A DNA stretch of 9,041 bases, taken from Anaerolineaceae bacterium (lineage in GTDB: Bacteria > Chloroflexota > Anaerolineae > Anaerolineales > Anaerolineaceae). The notes under the pieces were generated by a model. The model saw nothing but the letters and a program-made list of their open reading frames with translations, did no database searches and was not told the DNA's origin. The stretch spans positions 1 through 9,041 of the forward strand of contig JACZIY010000095.1 of assembly GCA_014860845.1 (NCBI GenBank), written 5' to 3'. Made by a program: the position numbers and the translations under genes. Numbering within the stretch: position 1 is the first letter of the stretch; every line of letters starts with the position of its first letter. Of this stretch, positions 1 through 6,018 are shown in pieces.

Positions 1-561
1 AAATTGGTCGAAAAACAAACGCACGCTCTGTTTAAAATTCTGGTTGAGCATCATGCCAATGGAACTCGAAACTGGTACCTGAATAAAAAGGATCAAAGAA
101 TATTTGCATTTTTCAAGGATTATGAAACTTATGAAGCTATCGCGGATTGGGATCCAGTGAACTCTGCCAGGGAAATTGAACCCGTGCAACAAATCCTGAA
201 GCATGGCTATGATGAGAATGAACAAAATTTATCTTTAATGGATCTTCAGAAGGCTGCACATTTTCGTGGTGGAGAGTGCATATCAACTGAATGGGATGGA
301 AATCTTTACCGAACACTAAAGTGGAGCTGTGGATTTGGTCATGAATTCACTGCCAAACCCTTCACGATTTTGAAAGCTGGCCATTGGTGCCCGGTCTGTG
401 TTAATCCTCCCTGGAATGGAGATAAGCAGGCGAGAACGAATCCCTTTTTTGCGCAAGTGTGGTATGCAAGTCATGAACCAGCCGAAAACAACTCTTACAG
501 TCTGGAATCCTTCGAAGATATAGCAGGAGCCGATGAGGTTTTCAATAATCGAAAAAATTAA
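1..561 (+). CDS. C-terminal part of an unrecognised protein with a zinc-ribbon motif (5' truncated)
   Basis: The reading frame is open to the left edge of the window, so this is the 3' end of a longer gene. A TTG at position 4 is in frame but has no visible ribosome binding site, and I do not treat it as the start. Counting from that TTG, a motif of the type C-x3-H ... C-P-x-C is present: Cys109, His113, Cys129 and Cys132. It sits in a W-x-C-x-x-G-H-x-F ... G-H-W-C-P-x-C context, preceded by an FRGGECIS stretch with another Cys (92). This resembles the treble-clef or zinc-ribbon modules appended to many bacterial proteins, so zinc binding is likely. The end is rich in Trp, Phe and Tyr (NPFFAQVWY). 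No transmembrane segment is visible. I have a weak recollection of similar tails on large SDR or epimerase-like oxidoreductases, but the N-terminal domain is outside the window and no function is assigned. The stop codon overlaps the convergent downstream gene by four bases. Confidence 0.7.
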   Translation, partial: KLVEKQTHALFKILVEHHANGTRNWYLNKKDQRIFAFFKDYETYEAIADWDPVNSAREIEPVQQILKHGYDENEQNLSLMDLQKAAHFRGGECISTEWDGNLYRTLKWSCGFGHEFTAKPFTILKAGHWCPVCVNPPWNGDKQARTNPFFAQVWYASHEPAENNSYSLESFEDIAGADEVFNNRKN

Positions 562-1685
562 TCTTCTGATGTGCTGATTTCTTTTTCATAAACTCGATAT
601 CGGCGGTAAGGTTTGGCACCCAGCTTGATAATCGCATTATTCATAGGAGCATTGTCCTCAAGCACGTAATTGATCTCCATCCTTATGTCCTGTGAATAAA
701 TTGAATCATAAAGTGCCCGGTACAGAAGACTATCAATTCCTTTTCCCTGGAAGTCAGGAACTACACCCAATGCAAACATACGGTATTGGGTTAATCGCGG
801 AATTCCACGCAGCAATTTTAACCAGCCAAATGGGAAAAGTCGTCCATTTAAACCTTTGAGCAACACATTGATATCCGGAATAGCAATAGCAAAACCAACT
901 GCATTCCCATGCTGATCTTCCGCAAAAATAACACCTTTGGGTTGAATGATCTGTTTTAAGTCATTGACCATGGCACGTACTTCAGCATCTGTAACCGGTG
1001 AATAGCCCCAATTTTTGATCAGACTTTCATTTGAGAGAGCGATGATTTTTTCGACATCCTGATCCAGTTTTTTCATATTTAAAATACGTGTATGGATCTC
1101 ATATCGATTTCGAATTTTCTCCGTCAGCGTAAGAATTCGTTCCGGAATCTGATAATTCTGAGAATTATCAATTTGATAAACCAGAAGATCTTTAACCTTT
1201 CTTAACCCAAAGCTTTCATAATGGCTGTTGTAATATGAAGGATTATACGGCGACATAACCACCGGCGATGGGATGTATCCTTCGATGACACTTCCCCATT
1301 CCTGAGAGACAAACGACCAGGGACCCCGCATCTTTTGCATACCATTCGTTTTCAACCAGTTATAAGCTCTATCCATTAAAATTTCCGCAGCTATATAGTT
1401 TTCTGGTGACTCGAAATAACCAAATAAACCTACCTTCTCTTGCCAGAAATCCACTGCCAGATCATCAATGAAAGCAGCAATACGGCCGATCGTCTCCCCT
1501 TTTTCAACCAATAGAAATAATTGATAACGGCAATGGTCCAAAAAAGGATTGCGGATCGAATTAAATTGCCCAGCGATTTCATCACGCAACGGAGGGATCC
1601 AGACAGGATCATTTTTATACAAACGGTACGGCAGATTAATAAATTTCTGGAGTTCCTTTTTGGTGGTTACAGGGAAAACATTCAT
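558..1685 (-). CDS. Two-part GNAT-fold N-acetyltransferase-like protein (375 aa)
   Basis: This is probably an acyl-CoA-dependent N-acyltransferase of unknown substrate, cytosolic, with no signal peptide or membrane helix. The N-terminal half carries the features of a conserved long GNAT-like family: LPYRLYKNDPVWIPPL at about 18-33, NPFLDH at 46-51, an IGRIAAF strand at 67-72, LFGYFE at 87-92 and the SPYNPSYYNSHYESFG block at 145-160. The C-terminal half contains a motif A-like region, ALGVVPDFQGKGIDSLLY, at about 305-322. There the usual R/Q-x-x-G-x-G ends in Asp (QGKGID), which I believe is usual in this family. Two start codons are possible: TTG at 1691 and ATG at 1685. I chose ATG because the AAGGAG at 1698-1693 lies 7 nt from it but only 1 nt from TTG. 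It has its own likely promoter within a palindromic element and lies behind the terminator of the cold-shock gene, so it is probably monocistronic. Family assignment is secure; the substrate is unknown. Confidence 0.87.
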   Translation of the reverse strand: MNVFPVTTKKELQKFINLPYRLYKNDPVWIPPLRDEIAGQFNSIRNPFLDHCRYQLFLLVEKGETIGRIAAFIDDLAVDFWQEKVGLFGYFESPENYIAAEILMDRAYNWLKTNGMQKMRGPWSFVSQEWGSVIEGYIPSPVVMSPYNPSYYNSHYESFGLRKVKDLLVYQIDNSQNYQIPERILTLTEKIRNRYEIHTRILNMKKLDQDVEKIIALSNESLIKNWGYSPVTDAEVRAMVNDLKQIIQPKGVIFAEDQHGNAVGFAIAIPDINVLLKGLNGRLFPFGWLKLLRGIPRLTQYRMFALGVVPDFQGKGIDSLLYRALYDSIYSQDIRMEINYVLEDNAPMNNAIIKLGAKPYRRYRVYEKEISTSED

Positions 1686-1692
1686 ATTCAAT

Positions 1693-1698
1693 CTCCTT
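1693..1698 (-). promoter_or_regulatory. Shine-Dalgarno sequence that decides the GNAT start
   Basis: AAGGAG reads on the minus strand and ends at 1693. The spacing is 7 nt to the ATG at 1685 and only 1 nt to the in-frame TTG at 1691, so ATG is favoured. Using TTG would add just two residues. Confidence 0.7.
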
Positions 1699-1700
1699 AC

Positions 1701-1730
1701 AGTAGTACTTTATACTAGCATAAGTAGACT
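1701..1730 (-). promoter_or_regulatory. Imperfect palindrome overlapping the probable GNAT promoter
   Basis: The plus-strand arms are AGT-ag-TACTT-t-AT and AT-AAGTA-g-ACT around the centre ACTAGC, giving about ten matched pairs broken by small bulges. On the minus strand the element includes TATAAA (1714-1709), which fits a -10 box and would start transcription at about 1702, some 17 nt before the ATG. No convincing -35 box is seen. A palindrome lying over -10 and start site is the classic position for a repressor operator. It could equally be a short hairpin in the mRNA just before the ribosome binding site. Confidence 0.35.
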
Positions 1731-1771
1731 AAATTTGATTCATCTTTATTGATTGATTCAAAATCAGGAAT

Positions 1772-1800
1772 AAAAAAACCCCACCTTGCGATGGGGTCTT
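1772..1800 (-). terminator. Intrinsic terminator of the RRM/Csp operon
   Basis: On the minus strand a perfect 6-bp stem ACCCCA/TGGGGT (1797-1792 with 1783-1778, loop of 8) is followed directly by a run of T (plus-strand A at 1772-1778). It lies about 25 nt beyond the csp stop codon. The polarity fits csp, not the plus strand, where no T run follows the stem. Confidence 0.85.
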
Positions 1801-1822
1801 CTGGTTTCAATATAAAATTGAA

Positions 1823-2032
1823 TTACAGGACTACGACGTCGGCAGCCTGTGGGCCTTTTTGTCCAGTTTCAATGGTAAATTCGACTGCCTGGCCTTCTTC
1901 TAAGGTTCGGAAACCTTCATGATTGATTGCTGAATAGTGCACGAAAACATCCGGGCCTTCTTCGCGGGCCAAAAAGCCATAGCCTTTTGTTCCATTAAAC
2001 CATTTTACTGTACCTTTTACACGTTCTGACAT
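1823..2032 (-). CDS. Cold-shock domain protein (Csp family, 69 aa)
   Basis: This is a single-domain OB-fold protein that binds single-stranded RNA and DNA; members act as RNA chaperones that melt structures in mRNA and can relieve transcription termination. The full-length domain is present. [12 protein letters not shown] (10-21) contains RNP1 with the aromatic and basic residues that contact nucleic acid, and DVFVHYSAI (28-36) is RNP2, with Tyr33 where Phe is more usual. [11 protein letters not shown] is the standard C-terminal strand. The length matches the family (65-75 aa). The start is ATG at 2032 with AAAGGAAAG a few bases upstream. It lies 54 bp downstream of the RRM protein gene in the same direction and ends at a strong intrinsic terminator, so the two are probably co-transcribed, possibly with partial uncoupling by the stem-loop between them. 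Whether it is cold-induced cannot be told from the coding sequence. Confidence 0.97.
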   Translation of the reverse strand: MSERVKGTVKWFNGTKGYGFLAREEGPDVFVHYSAINHEGFRTLEEGQAVEFTIETGQKGPQAADVVVL

Positions 2033-2076
2033 TTTTCTTTCCTTTATTCTTTCTAAAAAATTTTTAATTTGTTAAA

Positions 2077-2098
2077 CAGCGTTGGTTTAGTAACGCTG
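2077..2098 (-). terminator. Stem-loop across the rbp stop codon; possible attenuator before csp
   Basis: A perfect 7-bp inverted repeat, CAGCGTT/AACGCTG, with an 8-nt loop covers the last codons and stop of the RRM gene. On the minus strand it is followed by TTTAACAAATTAAAAATTTTTTAG, T-rich but not a clean U tract. It may be a partial terminator, an RNA-processing or stability element, or a way to set the rbp:csp ratio. The perfect stem is seen directly; the role is inferred. Confidence 0.45.
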
Positions 2099-2503
2099 GG
2101 TACCACTACCACCACGTGAGTTGCGGTTTCGGTCTCGGGGTCCACCCTGGTTTCCACCAAAGCCACCACCGGCGCCACCGCCACCACCACCGCCGCGTTG
2201 TCCAAATCCGCCTCTGCGTTGTCCACCGCCACCAAAATCTCCGCGGCGACCTTCTTCTTTTGGTCTTGCAATAGAGATGCGTAAATCGCGATCACCCATT
2301 GTGTAACCATTATATTGATTGATTACTTTTTCAGCTTCTGCTTGTGAACTCATTTCCACAAAAGCAAAACCTTTTGAGCGACCTGTTTCGCGATCTTTGA
2401 TCACTGCAACAGAGGTCACCGTACCCGCGTTGGAGAAGAGTGTATTTAATTCTTCTTCAGTTGTCGCGTAGGACAAATTCCCAACATACAATTTGTTTTC
2501 CAT
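2087..2503 (-). CDS. Glycine-rich RRM RNA-binding protein (138 aa)
   Basis: This is a small cytosolic single-stranded-RNA-binding protein. One RRM domain fills residues 1-80, with RNP2 LYVGNL at 5-10 and RNP1 KGFAFVEM at 44-51; both keep the aromatic residues that stack on RNA (Tyr6, Phe46, Phe48). The linker KEEGRRGDF is followed by a low-complexity Gly/Arg tail (about 90-138) with RGG/RGGF repeats and a run of eight Gly broken by one Ala. Such tails give non-specific RNA binding and a tendency to self-associate. The layout matches the cyanobacterial-type Rbp proteins also found in other phyla, some of which are cold-induced. The start is ATG at 2503 with AAGGA 3 nt upstream. It is the first gene of an apparent two-gene unit with csp and has its own promoter and long leader. 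The codons of the Gly tail make this locally GC-rich, which also produces long spurious open frames on both strands. Confidence 0.95.
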   Translation of the reverse strand: MENKLYVGNLSYATTEEELNTLFSNAGTVTSVAVIKDRETGRSKGFAFVEMSSQAEAEKVINQYNGYTMGDRDLRISIARPKEEGRRGDFGGGGQRRGGFGQRGGGGGGGAGGGFGGNQGGPRDRNRNSRGGSGTQRY

Positions 2504-2522
2504 TCTTCCTTGTATCCCTTAC

Positions 2523-2538
2523 ACCGGTTTATACCGGT
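2523..2538 (-). repeat. ACCGGT-TTAT-ACCGGT repeat in the rbp leader
   Basis: Two copies of the self-complementary hexamer ACCGGT are separated by 4 bp (10-bp period). It can be read as a direct repeat of two palindromes on one face of the helix, which suits a DNA operator, or as a 6-bp RNA hairpin with a 4-nt loop about 20 nt before the rbp start codon. In the RNA it shares bases with the preceding GGTAAA/TTTACC pairing, so the two could be alternatives. Confidence 0.5.
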
Positions 2539-2574
2539 AAAAAAAAATTTACCACTGACATTCAGGTCCAGCGG
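2539..2574 (-). promoter_or_regulatory. Terminator-like hairpin and U tract in the rbp leader (candidate attenuator)
   Basis: On the minus strand CCGCTG and CAGTGG (2574-2569 and 2557-2552, one G-U pair) form a stem that extends by AC/GT past one bulged G around a CTGAAT loop. After TAAA comes an unbroken run of nine T (2547-2539). This is the layout of an intrinsic terminator placed roughly 50-60 nt after the predicted transcription start and before the coding region, as in attenuated or cold-antiterminated genes. The stem is modest and the U run begins 4 nt late, so termination may be partial. The function is inferred. Confidence 0.45.
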
Positions 2575-2607
2575 CAATTGCTACGAGCCTTACTTACAGG
2601 CAGATAG

Positions 2608-2638
2608 AGTATAACACACATCTTTGAAATGATGTCAA
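2608..2638 (-). promoter_or_regulatory. Sigma-70-type promoter for the rbp-csp unit
   Basis: A perfect TTGACA -35 box (2638-2633) is separated by 19 bp from TATACT (2613-2608), preceded by TG to give an extended -10. The predicted start is near 2601, leaving a leader of about 100 nt before the rbp ATG. The long spacer is offset by the extended -10. Confidence 0.7.
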
Positions 2639-2669
2639 GGAAATTCAATATTTGGGGTGTATTTCGCAC

Positions 2670-2698
2670 AAAAAATGACCTAACATCTTCAAATCAGG
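2670..2698 (-). terminator. Weak intrinsic terminator after the ABC exporter
   Basis: On the minus strand CCTGA/TTAGG (5 bp, one G-U pair, 10-nt loop) is followed by TCA and six T. It begins 5 nt beyond the ABC transporter stop and just before the rbp promoter, which is where a terminator is expected. The stem is weak, so read-through is possible. Confidence 0.4.
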
Positions 2699-2703
2699 AA
2701 TTT

Positions 2704-4452
2704 TCAGGCAACTGGTTGTAATAATTGCTGAACGTTGACCAGCCGTTGATACAAACCATTCTGCACCACCAATGTGTTATGATTTCCTTTTTCAACAATA
2801 TGCTTGCCTTCCAGAACAACGATCTGATCTGCATTCCGGATCGTTGATAAGCGGTGGGCAATTAATATCACTGTTCTGCCAACCATCAAGCGCTCCAAGG
2901 CCTGTTGGATCAATAATTCGGTCTCTGTGTCGACTGAAGATGTCGCCTCGTCCAGAATAAGTATCGGTGCATCTTTAAGGATGGCTCTGGCGATCGAGAT
3001 GCGTTGTTTCTGCCCACCGGATAATTTTATACCGCGTTCACCAATGAGGGTATCATACCCATTGGGTAGCTGTTGAATAAAGTCATGTGCATTGGCTGTT
3101 CTGGCTGCTGCTATCATTTCTGTTTCACTGGCTTCTGGCTTGCCAAATAACAGATTTTCCCGAACGGTGCCATGAAAAAGAAATACATCCTGTAAAACGA
3201 TGCTGATTTGTCTACGAAGATCTTCTAACCCCAGATTCCGGATATCATGACCATCGAGTGAAATCTTTCCTGCGGTGACATCATAAAATCGAGGAATGAG
3301 ACTGACCATGGTCGATTTGCCCACTCCGGTTGGTCCTACCAAAGCCACCACACTTTTTGCAGGAATATCGAGATTGATGGACTCCAGGACGTTTTCACCT
3401 TCACTATAGTGGAAGCATACATTCTCGAAGCAAATTTGCCCTGGTACCGGACTATCCAACTGAATATTGCCAGGCAGGTGATGTGGCTCGGGTTGTTCCT
3501 GTAGTATTTCCGTCACCCGATCTGAAGCTGCTAACGCAGTTTGGATAGATTCCCAGGCGACGCTGAGATTGCGAACGGGTTGGTAAAACAGATCCAGATA
3601 AAGAAAGAATGCTACCAGGTCCGCAATGGGAAGTCCGCCCTGTACCACCAAGCGGCCACCAAAATAAATAACCACCAACGTACCGATTGAAGAGGTAAAT
3701 TCCACAAAAGGATGAAATGTCGCCATCAGTCTCAATGCATTCAGCAATGACTTTCGATAATGTTCCACTCGGGAACCAACTTTTTCCAGGGCGACGGTTT
3801 CCTGAGTAAATGCTTTTATTTCCCGAATACCGGATATGTTATCGTTTAAAATTGCGTTTAACTCACCCAGTTCCTTCTGGCGAAAGACGAAAGCCGGCCG
3901 CACCCGTTTGGCATACAACCGTAATGAGAAGATCACCAGCGGAATAGGCAGCATGGAGAATAATGTCAGCTTCCAATTTAGACTGAATAGAACCGCCCCG
4001 ACGCCTGCAAAAGTCAGAATATTCACAATCAATTCTGGAACCGCATGGGCAATTAATTGTTCAAATAAGTCGGTATCATTTACCACCCTGGACATCATTT
4101 GACCAGTTTGTTTATCTTCATAATAACGAAGGTTAAGGCGCTGAAGATGGTTATAGACCAATTTACGCAGGTCAGCGACGACACCCCAACCGGCAATATG
4201 CGCCATGTATGAGCGGACGAATTGCAAACCAGCCCGTACCAAATATACGAACAAAGCAATGAGCGCCAATCGGGTAATGATGTTAAAACTTTCCAGGTTT
4301 AAGCTTTCGCTGGTAACCGTTTTGATTAAATCGCGAACAATCCAGGGAATGACTAATTGTGCACCCACCAACAAGATCATGCTAATGATCGTCAACAACA
4401 AAGGAATAGTATAACGACGAGCAAATTTAAATACAAAAGCTAATGATTTCAT
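2704..4452 (-). CDS. ABC exporter half-transporter, fused membrane and ATPase domains (582 aa)
   Basis: This is an inner-membrane ATP-driven exporter of the MsbA/multidrug (type IV fold) kind that should work as a homodimer. The transmembrane domain fills about 1-315, with hydrophobic helices near 15-40, 62-80, 138-158, 162-180, 250-270 and 278-292. The ATPase domain (about 335-582) is complete: A-loop Tyr349, Walker A GPTGVGKST (373-381), Q-loop Gln421, X-loop TLIGERG (468-474), signature LSGGQ (477-481), Walker B ILILDE (497-502) with catalytic Glu502, D-loop SSVD, and switch His533 in AHRLST. Length is standard for the family. The start is ATG at 4452 with CAGGA 5 nt upstream. No second half-transporter gene is adjacent, which favours a homodimer over the paired heterodimeric type, and the complete catalytic set agrees. 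The substrate cannot be read from sequence: lipid, drug or peptide are all possible. It is divergent from the rarD-like gene, with a good promoter between. Confidence 0.96.
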   Translation of the reverse strand: MKSLAFVFKFARRYTIPLLLTIISMILLVGAQLVIPWIVRDLIKTVTSESLNLESFNIITRLALIALFVYLVRAGLQFVRSYMAHIAGWGVVADLRKLVYNHLQRLNLRYYEDKQTGQMMSRVVNDTDLFEQLIAHAVPELIVNILTFAGVGAVLFSLNWKLTLFSMLPIPLVIFSLRLYAKRVRPAFVFRQKELGELNAILNDNISGIREIKAFTQETVALEKVGSRVEHYRKSLLNALRLMATFHPFVEFTSSIGTLVVIYFGGRLVVQGGLPIADLVAFFLYLDLFYQPVRNLSVAWESIQTALAASDRVTEILQEQPEPHHLPGNIQLDSPVPGQICFENVCFHYSEGENVLESINLDIPAKSVVALVGPTGVGKSTMVSLIPRFYDVTAGKISLDGHDIRNLGLEDLRRQISIVLQDVFLFHGTVRENLLFGKPEASETEMIAAARTANAHDFIQQLPNGYDTLIGERGIKLSGGQKQRISIARAILKDAPILILDEATSSVDTETELLIQQALERLMVGRTVILIAHRLSTIRNADQIVVLEGKHIVEKGNHNTLVVQNGLYQRLVNVQQLLQPVA

Positions 4453-4485
4453 GATATTCCTGTTTGTCCATCCCAGATATCCGTG

Positions 4486-4516
4486 ATTATACTAGAAAAA
4501 ATTTTGGATCAGACAA
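4486..4516 (-). promoter_or_regulatory. Promoter of the ABC exporter
   Basis: A perfect TATAAT (4491-4486) lies 19 bp from TTGTCT (4516-4511; four of six matches to TTGACA). Predicted start is near 4479, about 27 nt before the ATG. The 19-bp spacer matches that of the rbp promoter. Confidence 0.55.
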
Positions 4517-4552
4517 ATCATTCTAATTCCTTTCCAAAAAATGTATTTTTTC

Positions 4553-4561
4553 TGATATGAT
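4553..4561 (+). promoter_or_regulatory. Extended -10 element for the rarD-like gene
   Basis: TGATATGAT is an extended -10 (TG-N-TATGAT, five of six matches) about 35 bp before the ATG at 4596. No good -35 box is visible, as is usual for extended -10 promoters. A tract of A and T runs precedes it. Confidence 0.4.
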
Positions 4562-4595
4562 TGCGTCCATTGGATGGTAAGAAAGTGATTATTGG

Positions 4596-5485
4596 ATGAA
4601 AAAAGGTCTCATTTTTGTGTTTTCAGCATATACCTTGTGGGGATTTTTCCCTATTTATTTCAAATTCCTGCATGAAGCACCAGCACTTCAAATTATGGCT
4701 CATCGAGTAACCTGGTCCTTTATTTTTCTTATAATCCTCATTACCTTAAGAAATGAATTTTCACAAATTCTAAAATCCTTAACCAAAAAGATAATTCTCA
4801 CTTACTCTATTGCTGGTGCTTTACTAGCCATCAATTGGTTGACCTATGTTTGGGGAGTGAATGCTGGCTTTGTTGTGGAAACCAGTCTGGGTTATTTTAT
4901 TAATCCCCTGGTAAGTGTCGTGTTAGGTGTTGTATTTTTAAAAGAAAAACTTAGAAAGTTACAGTGGATACCCGTAGGTTTGGCTGCCATTGGTGTGTGA
5001 TTTACCTGGCTATTGATCATGGATCTCTACCCTGGATAGCCCTGGTATTGGCATCAACTTTTGGCACATACGGATTAATTAAGAAGATTGCTCCATTGCC
5101 TTCCATACATGGATTAACTATCGAAACTGGGGCAATACTTATCCCGGCTGTGTTATTTTTACTTTTTGTCGAATTCAATGGTACGGCTGCTTTTGGACAT
5201 GCCAGCTTTCAGACAACTTTTTTACTGGCTTTATCAGGTATCATCACCGCCATCCCATTAATTTTCTTTGCATCCGGTGCGCCAAAAGTACCCCTGACAA
5301 CCATTGGGATTCTTCAATATATTGCCCCCACCATTCAATTCTTAATTGGTGTTTTTATTTATGATGAACCTTTTACCAGCGGACAATTGATCGGATTTAG
5401 CCTCGTATGGATTGCATTGGTCATCTTCACGGTTGAGGGTTTGATGAATGGATACCGCAATAATCACGTGCTCAAACCTATATAG
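4596..5485 (+). pseudogene. rarD: RarD-type EamA-family permease, frameshifted (two-codon-frame split)
   Basis: This is an inner-membrane protein of the drug/metabolite transporter superfamily; RarD was named for chloramphenicol sensitivity, but its substrate is poorly known. Residues 1-134 are typical RarD: the GAY-x-LWG-like start SAYTLWGFFPIYFK, AHRVTWS (35-41), NWLTYVWGVN (80-89), ETSLGYFINPLVSVVLG (95-111) and LQWIPVGLAAIGV. The frame then stops at TGA (4998-5000). The homologous continuation, IYLAIDHGSLPWIALVLAS, resumes in another frame at 5000 and runs with FASGAPKVPLTTIGILQYIAPT to the TAG at 5483. Removing one TG from the (TG)3 run at 4994-4999 restores a 295-residue protein of normal RarD length, with alignment around GV-IYL matching family spacing. 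The break falls between the two EamA repeats (five helices each). It may be a true mutation, a slippage-prone site or a sequencing or assembly error. Shine-Dalgarno pairing before the ATG is weak. Confidence 0.9.
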
Positions 5486-5497
5486 GCGAGCGTGATT
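5462..5497 (+). repeat. Long interrupted stem-loop across the rarD stop codon
   Basis: Nested inverted arms AATCAC/GTGATT, GCTC/GAGC and CCTA/TAGG form up to 14 pairs with small internal loops, centred on the palindrome CCTATATAGG that contains the TAG stop. It is not followed by a U run, so it is not a standard intrinsic terminator. It may protect the 3' end of the message. Confidence 0.45.
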
Positions 5498-5533
5498 GAT
5501 AAAAACTGATACATCAATATAGGGCTATTTTTT
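5495..5533 (+). terminator. Possible weak terminator after rarD
   Basis: ATTGAT/ATCAAT (6 bp, 12-nt loop) is followed after about 9 nt by six T (5528-5533). The stem is AT-only and the gap long, so this is a low-confidence call. Confidence 0.2.
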
Positions 5534-5550
5534 CGCAAAATGGTGATTAA

Positions 5551-5565
5551 ACCTGTCTGTCAGGT
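5551..5565 (+). promoter_or_regulatory. Short perfect inverted repeat before the GNAT ribosome binding site
   Basis: ACCTG/CAGGT with a 5-nt spacer lies directly upstream of the GAGG ribosome binding site (5570-5573, 7 nt from the ATG). It could be an operator half-site pair or a small hairpin; at 5 bp it may also be chance. Confidence 0.25.
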
Positions 5566-5580
5566 AGATGAGGTAGTAAC

Positions 5581-6015
5581 ATGATCAGCGTTGAACAAGT
5601 AAAGAATGTAACTCCAGATTTGATAAATGCGGTTCGCCTGCTTCTTCCTCAATTGACCAAATTCAACCCAATCCTAAATGATGAAGATATTCAGGAAATG
5701 ATTCAATCCCAAGCCAGTAGTTTATGGATAGCCAAAAATGAATCAGGAGAAATTATTGGTATGTTAAGCCTGGCGATTTACAGAACGACAACTGGTATCC
5801 ATGCCTGGATTGAGGATGTGGTAGTCGATCAAAAAGCACGCCGTCAGGGAGTTGGGGGACGATTGACGCTAGCTGCTGTTGAATTTGCACATCAAAACAA
5901 TGCAAAAGCGGTCAGTCTGACTTCCCGACCTGAACGCGAAGCTGCCAACCAGCTATATCAAAAACTGGGATTCGAGTTCGTCAAGACCAATCTTTATCGG
6001 AAAAATTTAATTTAA
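5581..6015 (+). CDS. GNAT-family N-acetyltransferase (144 aa)
   Basis: This is a small cytosolic acetyl-CoA-dependent acetyltransferase of unknown acceptor. The compact single GNAT domain is complete. The strand LWIAKNESGEIIGMLSL (48-64) is followed by WIEDVVVDQKARRQGVGGRL (76-95) holding the acetyl-CoA pyrophosphate loop R87-R-Q-G-V-G92. SLTSRPEREAANQLYQKLGFE (112-132) is the usual motif B region with the conserved Tyr/LGF that closes the active site. The length is normal. The start is ATG at 5581 with GAGG 7 nt upstream. It stands alone on the plus strand between the rarD remnant and a convergent dehydrogenase gene only 3 bp away. There is no room for a separate terminator, so its transcript probably runs antisense into the neighbour. 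Substrate classes for such proteins include amino acids, small amines and protein N-termini; nothing here picks one. Confidence 0.93.
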   Translation: MISVEQVKNVTPDLINAVRLLLPQLTKFNPILNDEDIQEMIQSQASSLWIAKNESGEIIGMLSLAIYRTTTGIHAWIEDVVVDQKARRQGVGGRLTLAAVEFAHQNNAKAVSLTSRPEREAANQLYQKLGFEFVKTNLYRKNLI

Positions 6016-6018
6016 GAT

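Noticed and set aside
2121..2306. Proline-rich open frame on the plus strand opposite the RRM gene
   Set aside because: It is the antisense of the glycine codons of the RGG tail; no ribosome binding site and no recognisable protein.
2053..2310. Val/Ala-rich open frame on the minus strand over the RRM gene
   Set aside because: It is an out-of-frame reading of the same Gly-rich repeats, which suppress stop codons; the RRM frame has clear motifs.
2504..2703. A known riboswitch class in the rbp leader
   Set aside because: Only simple hairpins are visible; I recognise no conserved riboswitch core.
4991..5000. Programmed ribosomal frameshift in rarD
   Set aside because: There is no X-XXY-YYZ slippery heptamer and no obvious downstream pseudoknot; a -1 shift would also add a residue relative to the family. 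A 2-bp slippage event fits better.
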